Part shown: piece after piece, positions 33,331-41,585 of the stretch | Layout: each line of letters begins with the position of its first letter | Numbering within the stretch: the stretch's first letter is position 1 | NCBI RefSeq assembly: GCF_024753565.1 | Contig: NZ_JANTPT010000001.1 | Coordinates: 744,001 to 808,000, forward strand | Source: Mechercharimyces sp. CAU 1602 | GTDB lineage: Bacteria > Bacillota > Bacilli > Thermoactinomycetales > JANTPT01 | Direction: 5' to 3' | DNA length: 64,000 nt | Notes under the pieces: generated by a model | The model's database searches: none | Told to the model about the DNA's origin: nothing | What the model saw: the letters and a program-made list of their open reading frames with translations, nothing else | Translations under genes and position numbers: made by a program

Positions 33331-33399
33331 GTGAATACCAAATAACTTATGAAATCCTCGACTCTCCTGTTTTCGACGGGCAATCGTATAATTAAGAAT

Positions 33400-33585
33400 G
33401 ATGACTTTTCCATCGGAAAAAAGGAACGAGAGGAGCTTTATCAATCAGGAGTGGAGGCAGCAGAGGCATTTTTTGCAGAATTTTCTTTTTCTAGCTATTT
33501 GGCAGTACGAGGGAAGAAGTCTCGTCTTTCTTATCGTCTGCAAGCTGGAAAGCGTGATTTTGATGAATGATAGTAAAGAAGCTAG
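33400..33585 (+). repeat. right 186-bp direct repeat (attR-like, yqhO 3' end copy)
   Basis: A second copy of 24582-24767. It encodes the last 56 residues and stop of YqhO and has no start of its own. It continues into the complete terminator palindrome at 33576, which shows that this is the original right flank of yqhO. Confidence 0.92.
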
Positions 33586-33611
33586 CAAAACAATTGTTTT
33601 GCTAGCTTCTT
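33576..33611. terminator. original yqhO terminator, 36-bp perfect palindrome
   Basis: Centred on CAATTG (33591-33596), all 18 base pairs match. The direct repeat ends inside the left arm (GCTAG at 33581-33585), so the island boundary lies in this palindrome. It also terminates the opposing 33623 gene. Confidence 0.85.
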
Positions 33612-33622
33612 ATGGGCAACTC

Positions 33623-33949
33623 TTACTGAAACTTGCGGAAAGGATCTTTTTTATTTCCATCGATGACGCGGAAAGCACGTTTGCGCCGTTTGAGTCGTTT
33701 GGTAAAGGAAAGGTTCTTCTGACTGTTTTTTTTGCCAGCTACAGATTTTGATGGTTTTTTCACCTTACGTCTGGGTGGGGAGCCGCTGAAGCGGATTAGC
33801 CACTGGGGTGGGCGTTTGTAGAGATAGAAAGCAAAGGCGATTAAAGCGAGAACTAGGATGCCATAGAGAGGTTGATTAATGACAAGATTGACGAGCCCGA
33901 TCCCTACTAGAAGAAAGATGAGAAGGCGTAACCCATTTTGACTATTCAT
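33623..33949 (-). CDS. small membrane protein in the yqhP position
   Basis: A 108-residue protein with two hydrophobic helices at the N-terminus (LRLLIFLLVGIGLVNLVI and YGILVLALIAFAFYLY) and a very basic C-terminal half (RRKVKKPSKSVAGKK, KRLKRRKRAF). Its place between yqhO and yqhQ matches yqhP of Bacillus. The basic tail suggests contact with nucleic acid or phospholipid heads, which is only inference. The function is unknown. It is followed by yqhQ upstream on the same strand, 36 bases away. Confidence 0.65.
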   Translation of the reverse strand: MNSQNGLRLLIFLLVGIGLVNLVINQPLYGILVLALIAFAFYLYKRPPQWLIRFSGSPPRRKVKKPSKSVAGKKNSQKNLSFTKRLKRRKRAFRVIDGNKKDPFRKFQ

Positions 33950-33985
33950 GTTTTGCTTCCCCCTTTCATTATAGAAGTATGGGTA

Positions 33986-34936
33986 TTAACCCGCATGATT
34001 CATTGGCGATGATGAATCAGTTTGAGCGGTAAGCTCTAGTTGACGCATTCGTTGAAAGGCTGCGATCGCTACCTCTGCTTGCGCTTCATCTGGTTCACTC
34101 GTCGTTAACTTTTGCAACCATAGACCAGGATAACCGAGATAAGTGAGTACTGGGATATCGCGGACTGCGTTTGTCAGTTTAAGAGCTTCAAAGGAAATCC
34201 CAATTACTACTGGGAGCAAAAGTATACGGATGCCCATCCGCTCCCACACATTGTCATAACTGAAAAAAGAATAGACAACCACTCCAACAATAATAGATAA
34301 AATGATAAAGCTACTTCCGCAACGGTAATGGAGGCGTGATTGTGCTAATACATTCTTTACTGTCAATTCTTTCCCAGCTTCATAGGCATTAATCACTTTA
34401 TGTTCAGCTCCGTGATATTCAAAAAGGCGCTTGATGACCGGCGCACGTGAGATCACATATAAATATCCCAATAAGAGTAAGGCTTTGATGCCACCTTCAA
34501 TTAAATTTTGTAAGATGAGATCTGTTACATATGGTTGGAAGAGAACACTGGCTAAAAATGCTGGTAATGCAGTAAACAAGATTTTACCGAAGATAAGAGA
34601 CAAGACACCTACCAGGGCAACCCCCAATATTAATTCTAGTTTAGAAGGCACTTCTTCTTTTTCTTCTCCTGGCTCCACATCAAAACGTTCACTGGCAAAT
34701 TGTAAATGCTTGGCTCCGGAGGCACTAGCGGCGATAAGTGCGATGTTTCCCCGTATGAAGGGGATCTTATTTAGGAATCCCCAGCGCTTCTTGAGAGGAC
34801 TTTTTGCAGAAACCATTTCAAACATTTCGATGTCATCATTCTTACGACGAATGGCGGTAACTTGTGCATGCTTTCCACCCATCATCACGCCTTCAATTAC
34901 GGCTTGGCCACCATAGTGAGTAGGTTTATTTTTCAA
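33986..34936 (-). CDS. yqhQ: DUF1385 membrane protein YqhQ
   Basis: A 316-residue protein with the DUF1385 start signature YGGQAVIEGVMMGGKHAQVTAIRR and a later RLFEYHGAEHKVINAYEAG, which contains conserved His and Glu residues that could bind metal. Four to five membrane helices lie between residues about 105 and 245. The family is nearly universal in spore-forming Firmicutes and is found beside aroQ/efp; its biochemical role is not settled. It is transcribed divergently from aroQ. ATG is eleven to twelve bases after GGAG. Confidence 0.85.
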   Translation of the reverse strand: MKNKPTHYGGQAVIEGVMMGGKHAQVTAIRRKNDDIEMFEMVSAKSPLKKRWGFLNKIPFIRGNIALIAASASGAKHLQFASERFDVEPGEEKEEVPSKLELILGVALVGVLSLIFGKILFTALPAFLASVLFQPYVTDLILQNLIEGGIKALLLLGYLYVISRAPVIKRLFEYHGAEHKVINAYEAGKELTVKNVLAQSRLHYRCGSSFIILSIIVGVVVYSFFSYDNVWERMGIRILLLPVVIGISFEALKLTNAVRDIPVLTYLGYPGLWLQKLTTSEPDEAQAEVAIAAFQRMRQLELTAQTDSSSPMNHAG

Positions 34937-35093
34937 ATGAGGTGCACTCCTTCTTCAATCTCTTGATTTGCCCTTATTTTATCATAGTGGGGAGGGAGTG
35001 GGAGAAATCCTTTTCGATGCACGTTGTCATATTGTGATACAATAACGATGGGTAAGCGTCGGGCGTGATTATTGTTGATTTGGAGGATCCAGC

Positions 35094-35528
35094 ATGATAA
35101 ATGTATGGGTGATTCAAGGACCTAATTTAAATCTTTTGGGGCAACGGGAACGGCAGCATTATGGGGAACAAACATTGACGGAATTACACTCCCATTTGCA
35201 GGAAAAAGGATTGGAATGGGGATTAAAAGTTACTCCTTATCAATCGAATCATGAAGGTGAATTGATTGATCGTATCCACCTAGCAGGGACGAAGGCCGAT
35301 TATATTGTGATTAATCCAGGAGCTCTCACCCATTACAGTTATGCTTTGCGTGACGCCATCGCCTCGATTGTCATACCGACAATTGAGGTTCATCTTTCAG
35401 CGATTCATGCGCGTGAATCCTTTCGGTCTGTGTCCGTGATCGCCCCGGTATGCCGGGGACAAATTAGTGGCTTTGGTTTAATGAGCTACGAGATGGCGTT
35501 ATACACGATTGCACAGGAACGAAAGTGA
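35094..35528 (+). CDS. aroQ: type II 3-dehydroquinate dehydratase
   Basis: A 144-residue dodecamer-forming enzyme that removes water from 3-dehydroquinate in the shikimate pathway. QGPNLNLLGQRERQHYG carries the catalytic loop Arg and Tyr, QSNHEGELIDRIH the substrate-binding His/Glu, INPGALTHYSYALRDAI the core, and EVHLSAIHARESFR the catalytic His. ATG follows TGGAGGATC. It starts a plus-strand operon with the Xaa-Pro peptidase (start 23 bases after its stop) and efp, as in Bacillus. Confidence 0.93.
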   Translation: MINVWVIQGPNLNLLGQRERQHYGEQTLTELHSHLQEKGLEWGLKVTPYQSNHEGELIDRIHLAGTKADYIVINPGALTHYSYALRDAIASIVIPTIEVHLSAIHARESFRSVSVIAPVCRGQISGFGLMSYEMALYTIAQERK

Positions 35529-35550
35529 AATAAAGAAGGAGGAAGAAGCG

Positions 35551-36621
35551 ATGGAAAGACGAATAGCGCGGTTACGTCACTTGATGGATGAGCGTGGGAT
35601 CGAAGCAATGTTGATAAGTCATCCCATTCACCGCCAATACATATCAGGATTTACAGGTTCAGCTGGATTGGTGTTTATATCAAGTGAAGTACAGTTATTG
35701 CTGACCGATTTCCGCTATGTGTCTCAGGCGAAAGAAGAAGCGCCTCAGATGACATTGGTGGAGATGGAGCGCCAAGCTTATCATACTGTATCTGAGCAGT
35801 GCGATCAGTTTGGAATAAAAACCCTTCATTTTGAGCAGGATCATTTAACTTATCGCCAAGCGACAGAATTGAAAGCGGCGTTAAAGTCAACCACCCTGCA
35901 TCCAGCCAATCAGGTCGTGGAGAAATTGCGTGAGATTAAGGAAGAGACAGAGCTTAAAGTGATGCGTCAGGCGGCGAAAATTGCTGATGATGCGTATGCT
36001 CAGATTATAAAAGAGGTTCGTCCGGGTAAAACTGAGCGTGAAATTGCTCTGCGCCTCGAATTTATGATGCGTGAGATGGGGGCCACCAGTTCAAGCTTTG
36101 ATATGATCGTTGCTTCTGGAGTCCGCTCGGCCATGCCACACGGGGTGGCTACCGACAAGGTGATGGAGAATGGTGATATGGTGACGATTGATTTCGGTGC
36201 TCTCTATCAGGGATATTGCTCGGATATGACTCGTACTTTTATGTTAGGCGAGCCTAGTGAAAAACAGAATGAGATCTATCATATTGTATTGGAAGCACAG
36301 CAAAAAGCGCTAGAGGCAATTGCTCCTGGTGTGAAGGCTTGTGAAATTGATAAAGTAGCTCGTGATGTGATTACTGCGCGGGGTTATGGCGATGCGTTTG
36401 GTCACAGCACAGGTCATGGTTTAGGAATGGAAGTACATGAATCACCTGGGATTTCTGCACGAACGATAACGGAACTGCAGCCAGGAATGGTGATTACGGT
36501 GGAGCCGGGAATTTACCTTCCAGACGTTGCGGGTGTGCGGATTGAAGATGATGTGATTGTTACGGAGACAGGGTACGAATTACTTACCCATACACCGAAA
36601 GAGTTAGTGATTGTTAAATAA
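35551..36621 (+). CDS. yqhT: Xaa-Pro aminopeptidase (M24B)
   Basis: A 356-residue pita-bread metallopeptidase that removes N-terminal residues before proline. An N-terminal creatinase-like domain (1-130) precedes the catalytic domain. The five metal ligands are visible: Asp and Asp in TIDFGALYQGYCSDMTRTF, His in GHSTGHGLGMEVHESP, Glu in TVEPGIYLP and Glu in VRIEDDVIV. ATG 35551 lies after AAGGAGGAAG; upstream in-frame codons overlap aroQ. Its position directly before efp matches Bacillus yqhT (papA), and EF-P also concerns proline stretches. Confidence 0.9.
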   Translation: MERRIARLRHLMDERGIEAMLISHPIHRQYISGFTGSAGLVFISSEVQLLLTDFRYVSQAKEEAPQMTLVEMERQAYHTVSEQCDQFGIKTLHFEQDHLTYRQATELKAALKSTTLHPANQVVEKLREIKEETELKVMRQAAKIADDAYAQIIKEVRPGKTEREIALRLEFMMREMGATSSSFDMIVASGVRSAMPHGVATDKVMENGDMVTIDFGALYQGYCSDMTRTFMLGEPSEKQNEIYHIVLEAQQKALEAIAPGVKACEIDKVARDVITARGYGDAFGHSTGHGLGMEVHESPGISARTITELQPGMVITVEPGIYLPDVAGVRIEDDVIVTETGYELLTHTPKELVIVK

Positions 36622-36643
36622 ATGATAATTGGAGGAAGAGTAA

Positions 36644-37201
36644 ATGATCTCAAGTAACGATTTTCGGAGTGGTTCAACCATTGAATTAGATGGTGAAGTG
36701 TGGCAAGTGATTGAATTTCAACATGTGAAACCGGGTAAAGGATCGGCGTTTGTGCGTTCCAAATTGCGTAACTTGCAAAGAGGAACGATTCAAGAGCGTA
36801 CTTTTCGTGCGGGAGAAAAAGTTCCACGTGCACATGTAGAACGGAGACAAATGCAGTATCTGTATGAAAGCGGTGGCGAGTACACCTTTATGGATAATGA
36901 AACATACGATCAAATGACGATGACAAAAGAGCAGTTGGAGTACGAACTACAGTTTCTAAAAGAGAATATGGATGTAAGTATCGTCACTTATAAGGGGTTG
37001 ACGATTGGGGTAGAGCTTCCAAATACAGTAGAATTAGAAGTGGTGGAAGCGGAACCAGGTATTAAAGGTGATACCGCTACAGGCGCAACCAAGTCTGTTA
37101 AGTTAGAAACCGGTTATAACGTACAAGTGCCTCTCTTTATCAATGAAGGAGAACGCCTCTTAATTGATACCCGCAGTGGTGATTATATCTCGCGTGCGTA
37201 A
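36644..37201 (+). CDS. efp: elongation factor P
   Basis: A 185-residue three-domain protein that enters the ribosomal E site and rescues ribosomes stalled on polyproline. Lys32 lies in the loop [12 protein letters not shown] and is the residue modified in other bacteria (5-aminopentanol in B. subtilis). The domain III signature [29 protein letters not shown] is complete. ATG is eight to ten bases after GGAGG. It follows yqhT by 22 bases and ends in the terminator at 37210. Confidence 0.95.
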   Translation: MISSNDFRSGSTIELDGEVWQVIEFQHVKPGKGSAFVRSKLRNLQRGTIQERTFRAGEKVPRAHVERRQMQYLYESGGEYTFMDNETYDQMTMTKEQLEYELQFLKENMDVSIVTYKGLTIGVELPNTVELEVVEAEPGIKGDTATGATKSVKLETGYNVQVPLFINEGERLLIDTRSGDYISRA

Positions 37202-37209
37202 CGTTTATT

Positions 37210-37235
37210 AGTCCCATCCTCGATGGGGCTTTTTT
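37210..37235 (+). terminator. terminator after efp
   Basis: AGTCCCAT/ATGGGGCT stem with one G-T pair (37210-37217 with 37223-37230), a 5-base loop and T5. Confidence 0.8.
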
Positions 37236-37689
37236 ATGGCCAAAAATAGTAAAACAAGTGTAGGAGCAGTGCTGTGATCCCTGCGGCCATTAAAGGGCCA
37301 ACAGGGATTCCCCGTAAAAAAACGATACCGATGATAGAGCCGATTACTAGGCCAATAATAATTTGAGGGTCTAGACGGAGCAGATCTAATCCTTTGCCGT
37401 TCATATAGGTGGCCACTGCTCCCGAGATGAGGGCTAACATGCCTGGAGGGCTACTAAAGACGGCAAGGATATCTTTTAGCGTAATTTTACCACTGGCGAA
37501 TGGTACCAGTACGGATATGGTTAAGAGTAGTAGACCAAATTCTAGCCCTCGGCGCTCTACAGCAGGGAAAAGACGTTCCAACTGCGTGAGCTTGAGGACT
37601 AAGAGCAAGCTAGCCGCAGTGGCGATGATAGGTGATCGTCCCAGTAAACCGATAATAATCAAAACGACGAGGATGAGTTCAGGCTTCAT
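37234..37689 (-). CDS. DUF441 (UPF0756) membrane protein
   Basis: A 151-residue protein with four hydrophobic segments: [50 protein letters not shown], and the long end [34 protein letters not shown]. The GKGLDLL and [14 protein letters not shown] strings are typical of the UPF0756/DUF441 (YtwI) family. Its function is unknown. It converges with efp and its last bases touch that terminator. No operon partner is seen. Confidence 0.8.
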   Translation of the reverse strand: MKPELILVVLIIIGLLGRSPIIATAASLLLVLKLTQLERLFPAVERRGLEFGLLLLTISVLVPFASGKITLKDILAVFSSPPGMLALISGAVATYMNGKGLDLLRLDPQIIIGLVIGSIIGIVFLRGIPVGPLMAAGITALLLHLFYYFWP

Positions 37690-37831
37690 GTGCTTACCCC
37701 TTGTCCAAATCTTATTTAGTTTACTCTATGTGTGGAAGGAATCATTTATTTAGAAAGGGTGAAAAAAGAGCAAAAAAACCTCCACTCGCACATGCTAGCG
37801 CATATGATCGAATGAAGGAAAAGATAGTTTA

Positions 37832-38542
37832 TTATAATGTAATTTTGCCATTGCGAAATTGAGGAACGATGGGATAGCGATCGACCGCCAGACAATCAGC
37901 CAGATCTTTTTGAAGTCCTCGTTGTTTTAAGCGTTGCCCCGATTGACTCTGGGAGAGAATCGTGAACAGGTCTGATTCACACTGACGAAAGCTGTAGAGT
38001 AGTGCATAGCCGAGGTCATCCAATTGGAGTGCAGGTACGAGTACAGTGAGACGATCTAAAATACAGCCTGCTGCTAAACCATCCTCAAATGAGAAGGAAC
38101 CGCGTGTGCCAGCGCAGAGTATGGTTACGTCTTTGTGGATGCTTTTGGCACGTTCGGCACATGCTTTTGCATTGACGAACGTGCCGATCAGTATGGTTCC
38201 ACCACGCGTTGCTTTAATTAAGGCACGGGTGCCATTGGTAGTGGTTAATACGATTTCTTTGTTGCGAATCCGCTCTGTCGCATACTCTTCTGGAGAATTA
38301 CCAAAGTGAAAGCCATCGAGCCGATTGCCAAATCGCTCGCCTCCTAGAAGCGCATCACTGTTTTTTTGCCCGATGTTGCGTGCTTTGCCAACTGTATCGA
38401 CAGGAATAATTGCGGCTGCTTCATGATAAAAAGCTGTAACCATGGTCGTAGAGGCACGGAAGGCATCAATGACGATGACCGTTTTATTAACCAGATGATC
38501 ACTTTGAATATCATCAACATGTGCTTCGATGGTAATGTTCAT
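37832..38542 (-). CDS. comB: 2-phosphosulfolactate phosphatase
   Basis: A 236-residue ComB-family enzyme that dephosphorylates 2-phosphosulfolactate to 3-sulfolactate. Signatures include VIDAFRASTTMVTAF near the N-terminus, LLGGERFGNRLDGFHFGNSP, LTTTNGTRA and CAGTRGSFSFEDGLAAG with the acidic Mg-binding residues. ATG 38542 follows GGGGAGC by six bases and overlaps the comA stop by ATGA, so the two are translated together. In methanogens this pathway makes coenzyme M. In Bacillus spore formers the product 3-sulfolactate is stored in the spore. Confidence 0.9.
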   Translation of the reverse strand: MNITIEAHVDDIQSDHLVNKTVIVIDAFRASTTMVTAFYHEAAAIIPVDTVGKARNIGQKNSDALLGGERFGNRLDGFHFGNSPEEYATERIRNKEIVLTTTNGTRALIKATRGGTILIGTFVNAKACAERAKSIHKDVTILCAGTRGSFSFEDGLAAGCILDRLTVLVPALQLDDLGYALLYSFRQCESDLFTILSQSQSGQRLKQRGLQKDLADCLAVDRYPIVPQFRNGKITL

Positions 38543-39339
38543 GATGATGCTCCCCATAAAGAGAAAGTATCAGCCCGTAGACCCCTTCGTAAGGCTTCTA
38601 AAGCGAGCAAATCAGTGGAAGCGATATTTCCTAAATTGACGTGGGGACCTACGCAATGAATCAAAGCGACTTGCTGTTCTTTATGAGGTGTTTCCCAAAT
38701 CAGATGGTCGCCTCCCGTGGATCGTTCTACATCTTTTACATATTGAGTATCTGTATGCCCACTTTCATCAAAAATACCGATTCCTTTGCCTGATTCGCGC
38801 CCCTCAACGATAATCCACTTTGCGCCATCATGCCGATCTTGCTTGTAGACAGTAGTTAAGTTAGTCACATCGGTGATGGAACCACTCTCTTTTTTACCGA
38901 TTTCTGTGATCACTTGAAAGCCGTGGTGAACAGCTGCTTTAATTGCTTGAGACCGTTCTGCTGCAGAAAGTGTAATACTGCCATCGGAAATTTCTATCCA
39001 TTCAAATCCAAGGGAAGATAAGGTTTGGAAGTAAGTAGGGAGAAGCTTCTTACGAAATGCTACTTCAAAAAATGTTCCGCCGGGATAAAGTCCGACTTGA
39101 TAATGGCTCGCCAGCTCCACTTTTTTTTGCAGAAGCGGGCGGGGTGTTAGAGCTGAGGTGCCGAAGCCAAGTTTGATAAAATCAATATGATTAGCACCCA
39201 GCTCCAACAGATCTTGAAAAGCAGAGATCCCCAGTCCTTTATCAATTAACATGGTTATTCCGGTCTGTCTCGGCTTTGTAGGACGAGCGGAAGTGGGATC
39301 TTGCAACTCAGGTTCCCACTTTGGAAAAGACTTCTTCAT
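38539..39339 (-). CDS. comA: phosphosulfolactate synthase
   Basis: A 266-residue ComA-family TIM barrel that adds sulfite to phosphoenolpyruvate. The pattern KPRQTGITMLIDKGLG, HIDFIKLGFGTSAL, GLYPGGTFFEVA, EWIEISDGSI and VEGRESGKGIGIFDE is typical. I start at ATG 39339, with GGAGG ten bases upstream; an upstream ATG pair is possible but has no ribosome site. It is coupled to comB downstream. The neighbouring spore-coat genes agree with a spore-specific role, as for sulfolactate in B. subtilis. Confidence 0.88.
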   Translation of the reverse strand: MKKSFPKWEPELQDPTSARPTKPRQTGITMLIDKGLGISAFQDLLELGANHIDFIKLGFGTSALTPRPLLQKKVELASHYQVGLYPGGTFFEVAFRKKLLPTYFQTLSSLGFEWIEISDGSITLSAAERSQAIKAAVHHGFQVITEIGKKESGSITDVTNLTTVYKQDRHDGAKWIIVEGRESGKGIGIFDESGHTDTQYVKDVERSTGGDHLIWETPHKEQQVALIHCVGPHVNLGNIASTDLLALEALRRGLRADTFSLWGASS

Positions 39340-39601
39340 GTCATCATCGCCTCCATAATCCACATACATCATAGGTATACCTATGCATCAAGTCACAGTC
39401 ATGTGCCTAAATGACGGTGTGGAAGAAAAAGAGGCAAGCAGGCTGTAATACAGGGCAATATTACAGTGCTCATCAGGCATAATCGGAATCCCCCTTGCTC
39501 AATGGAAAAGGCAAGGGTACTACTATCTATATTGAGCGCAAAGGGATAAAAGAATAAAAAGATTGGGGTGAATAGGGCTTGTCGCCCGCATGAGGAGGAA
39601 G

Positions 39602-39642
39602 CAGAAAAAAGAGGAGTTCCCCGCAATAAAAGGGGGAACTCC
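39602..39642 (-). terminator. terminator after the CotF-like gene
   Basis: A 10-bp perfect stem (39613-39622 with 39633-39642), with a T-rich run on the minus strand. The rest of the 309-bp gap 39340-39648 shows no gene I can support. Confidence 0.8.
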
Positions 39643-39648
39643 AGTTGA

Positions 39649-39939
39649 TTATGGCTGACTAAGTTGGGATTTGACTTGTTGAATTTCGGTGGGATTAGCA
39701 GGTCCGGCCGGCTGGTAATACCCTTTTTGCTTCGCTGCTTGATAGAGAGCGTATTGACGTGCTTCGTCTCCATTTCGTATCTGTTGTAATGTTTGTCGCA
39801 GTTGTGGGTTTTCTGTTTGTGCGATGATGCTGGCATATCCACTTAGATTTCCGTTGATAGCAGAAAGGTAGTCGTTTATCATATCCTTTTCGGTAAATGA
39901 CACGCCCATACCCGCTGTCGGATTTATGCTATTGTTCAT
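39649..39939 (-). CDS. CotF-family spore coat protein
   Basis: A 96-residue protein following the CotF/YraF pattern: FTEKDMINDYLSAINGNLSGY, then IIAQTENPQLRQTLQQIRNGDEARQ, and a C-terminal AKQKGYYQPAGPANPTEIQQVK. The fold is a small ferritin-like helical bundle without metal ligands. CotF-type proteins are minor components of the spore coat. ATG follows GAAAGGGG. It is the second gene of a pair with the 60-aa coat-like protein upstream. Confidence 0.85.
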   Translation of the reverse strand: MNNSINPTAGMGVSFTEKDMINDYLSAINGNLSGYASIIAQTENPQLRQTLQQIRNGDEARQYALYQAAKQKGYYQPAGPANPTEIQQVKSQLSQP

Positions 39940-39958
39940 GTGATCTTTCCCCTTTCAG

Positions 39959-40144
39959 TTATGATAGAAACGACATCAGTTGCTGTTTGGTAGTGCGTGC
40001 ATCTTGTGCATCCTTTTGCAACAGTTGCTTTAGTTGTGGATCCTGACACTGTTGCGCATAAAAATCAAGTTTGTGCGCTACTGTTTCGTGACCACCGATA
40101 AGGTGGCGCAGGTTTTGCAGTTCCAATTCCGTTAGTTGATTCAT
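39959..40144 (-). CDS. small spore-coat-like protein (61 aa)
   Basis: A short helical protein with the pattern MNQLTELELQNLRHLIGGHE, then KLDFYAQQCQDPQLKQLLQ and a KQQLMSFLS end. This is the small partner that commonly precedes CotF-like genes in Bacillales (YraG-like). ATG 40144 lies eight bases after AAAGGAGT, so I do not use the seven-codon extension. It ends 20 bases before the CotF-like gene. A spore location is inferred from the family and neighbours. Confidence 0.78.
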   Translation of the reverse strand: MNQLTELELQNLRHLIGGHETVAHKLDFYAQQCQDPQLKQLLQKDAQDARTTKQQLMSFLS

Positions 40145-40233
40145 GCCATGCGACTCCTTTAGCAAGTAAGGTGTAATGTATTTACGTTGTTAGGATTCGT
40201 ATTTTTGAAAAGAATATGATGTTAATTTTAGGG

Positions 40234-40611
40234 TTATGTGGTTTGAATAAATTCGATCCATGGATGATACCCGTCTTTTGCAAATAATACATCCCAGCCA
40301 TTATCCAATTCATAGGGCCCATCTTCGTATTTATACAATCCTCTTACCGCTGACAGCGAAGGTACCTCAAACGCAAAATGAATGAGTTCTGTTTGTACTG
40401 TGGTTTGCGACAACTCGATACGGAGAGTTTTTTTTGTAAGAAAGAGGTTTCGCTCCTGTTCCCAGATCATACATGCTTCATGTTGAAACCCATTCTTCAT
40501 AAAGTGATATTCCGCCAATTCTAGATTGGGCACTGTAAGACCGATATGATGCAGACGTAAGATGGACGACTTTAAGGGAGAATTAGATTGAGATCGCCAA
40601 ATTCGTGCCAT
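40234..40611 (-). CDS. VOC-family (glyoxalase-fold) protein
   Basis: A 125-residue protein with one vicinal-oxygen-chelate module: LRLHHIGLTVPNLELAEYHF begins the first beta-alpha-beta unit with a metal-type His, ELIHFAFEVPSL gives the second His, and GYHPWIEFIQTT ends with a Glu that could be the third ligand. The enzyme or binding role is unknown. Its start overlaps the QueA-like gene by 40 bases, with GAAGGAGGGG before the ATG, so it is translated from the same mRNA as that gene and the SDR. Confidence 0.72.
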   Translation of the reverse strand: MARIWRSQSNSPLKSSILRLHHIGLTVPNLELAEYHFMKNGFQHEACMIWEQERNLFLTKKTLRIELSQTTVQTELIHFAFEVPSLSAVRGLYKYEDGPYELDNGWDVLFAKDGYHPWIEFIQTT

Positions 40612-41585
40612 AAATACCCCTCCTTCAGAGCATGCTCATAGGCACGAAATAACGAACGTTGAGGGATGAATGCGGATAACATTTCCAAATGGCTCGCTTC
40701 AGGTTCGTGAAAGCCTGTTAGCAGACCATCAACCACATGAAGTGAATGGTTTTCTTTGATATATAAATCTGTAAAATGGTGATAAGGGATGACCTCCCCC
40801 TCTTTGTTTATGGCTGATTCAATTGCACGGACGACGGTTGTTCCAACCGCTATGACGCGCCCACCCTTTGCTTTTGTTTGATTAATAAGTGCTGCGGTTG
40901 CTGGTGTCAACTGTACAAATTCAGGGTGTGCACTCGGTTGTGGCCAGTGATCACCTTCGTAATAACTAAGTCCAGCATGAAGTGTTAGAAAAGCAAGCCC
41001 AATGTTTCGCTTCTGTAGGGTGTGCATCATTTTCCAGGTGAAGGCTCTACCGGCAGAAGGCATCTCCACAGATCCAGGTTTAGTGGCGTATACGGTTTGG
41101 TAGGAGGGTAGCTCCCACAACCGCTTCACATATTCATAGCGGATAGGTTGACCGTAGCGGTAGATTGAGTCTATTAATGCTGCTCCCCGTAGTGAAAATG
41201 AAAGGCGTTTAAGAGGAGGTTCGCTACCTGTACCGGTAATGGTAGCAGAAAATGTAGGACTCCATTGAAAACGGGTTCCAATTTGGGCAGGATGGTTTTG
41301 AATTAATACATCCCATTCATGATCGGATACTTGTTGTGATAATCGAAGATATCCTTCTGGTAGAGGGAGATGGGCGGGTAGAGTACGACTATTGTTAAAT
41401 ACGATCAGGTCCCCAGAGCGTAAGAAGGAGGATAGTTTTTTGAAATGTGTGTCTGTAATCTTACCGGAAGCCTCTTCTATAACCATCATTCGAACATGGT
41501 CACGTCCATCCCCCCTGATCTCAGGGGGGATAGCGGCATGTAAGTGGGCAGGTACTGTAAAATTAGAATGGGTCGCATTATTCAT
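40572..41585 (-). CDS. QueA-like S-adenosylmethionine ribosyltransferase-isomerase paralogue
   Basis: A 337-residue member of the QueA superfamily. Family landmarks are present but altered: DLIVFNNSRTLPAHL near residue 60, YATKPGSVEMPSAGRAFT where true QueA has SVAAPTAGLHFT, VGTTVVRAIES, and LLTGFHEPEASHLEMLSAF in place of LLTNFHxPxSTL. Canonical QueA transfers ribosyl from SAM to preQ1 in tRNA and lies next to tgt/ruvB, neither of which is here. This is probably a divergent paralogue with a different acceptor. It overlaps the SDR gene by 8 bases and has AGGAGG upstream. Confidence 0.75.
   Translation of the reverse strand: MNNATHSNFTVPAHLHAAIPPEIRGDGRDHVRMMVIEEASGKITDTHFKKLSSFLRSGDLIVFNNSRTLPAHLPLPEGYLRLSQQVSDHEWDVLIQNHPAQIGTRFQWSPTFSATITGTGSEPPLKRLSFSLRGAALIDSIYRYGQPIRYEYVKRLWELPSYQTVYATKPGSVEMPSAGRAFTWKMMHTLQKRNIGLAFLTLHAGLSYYEGDHWPQPSAHPEFVQLTPATAALINQTKAKGGRVIAVGTTVVRAIESAINKEGEVIPYHHFTDLYIKENHSLHVVDGLLTGFHEPEASHLEMLSAFIPQRSLFRAYEHALKEGYLWHEFGDLNLILP

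Larger units (their letters stand above)
24768..33399. mobile_element. 8.6-kb accessory island inserted between yqhO and yqhP
   Basis: The segment between the two 186-bp repeats interrupts a gene order that is otherwise like Bacillus (mntR-yqhO | yqhP-yqhQ). Its contents are accessory: an unknown membrane module, a YolD-family gene, toxin tips with immunity genes, a broken PrsW-like gene and tyrosine-recombinase fragments. Intact integrase, replication or conjugation genes are absent, so it is probably a degraded integrative element that can no longer move by itself. The 400-base left end (24768-25174) holds no gene I can support, only a nested hairpin at 25065-25103. Confidence 0.8.

Noticed and set aside
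24768-33399. Insertion sequence or transposon
   Set aside because: No transposase, terminal inverted repeats or short target duplication. The long direct repeat and integrase fragments fit site-specific integration better.
33349-33570. A 73-codon frame ending in the YqhO C-terminus
   Set aside because: It is the right copy of the direct repeat fused by chance to upstream codons. No ribosome site or patatin active site.
39399-39842. A 147-codon minus-strand frame overlapping the CotF-like gene
   Set aside because: It overlaps a gene with clear family identity and crosses that gene's terminator.
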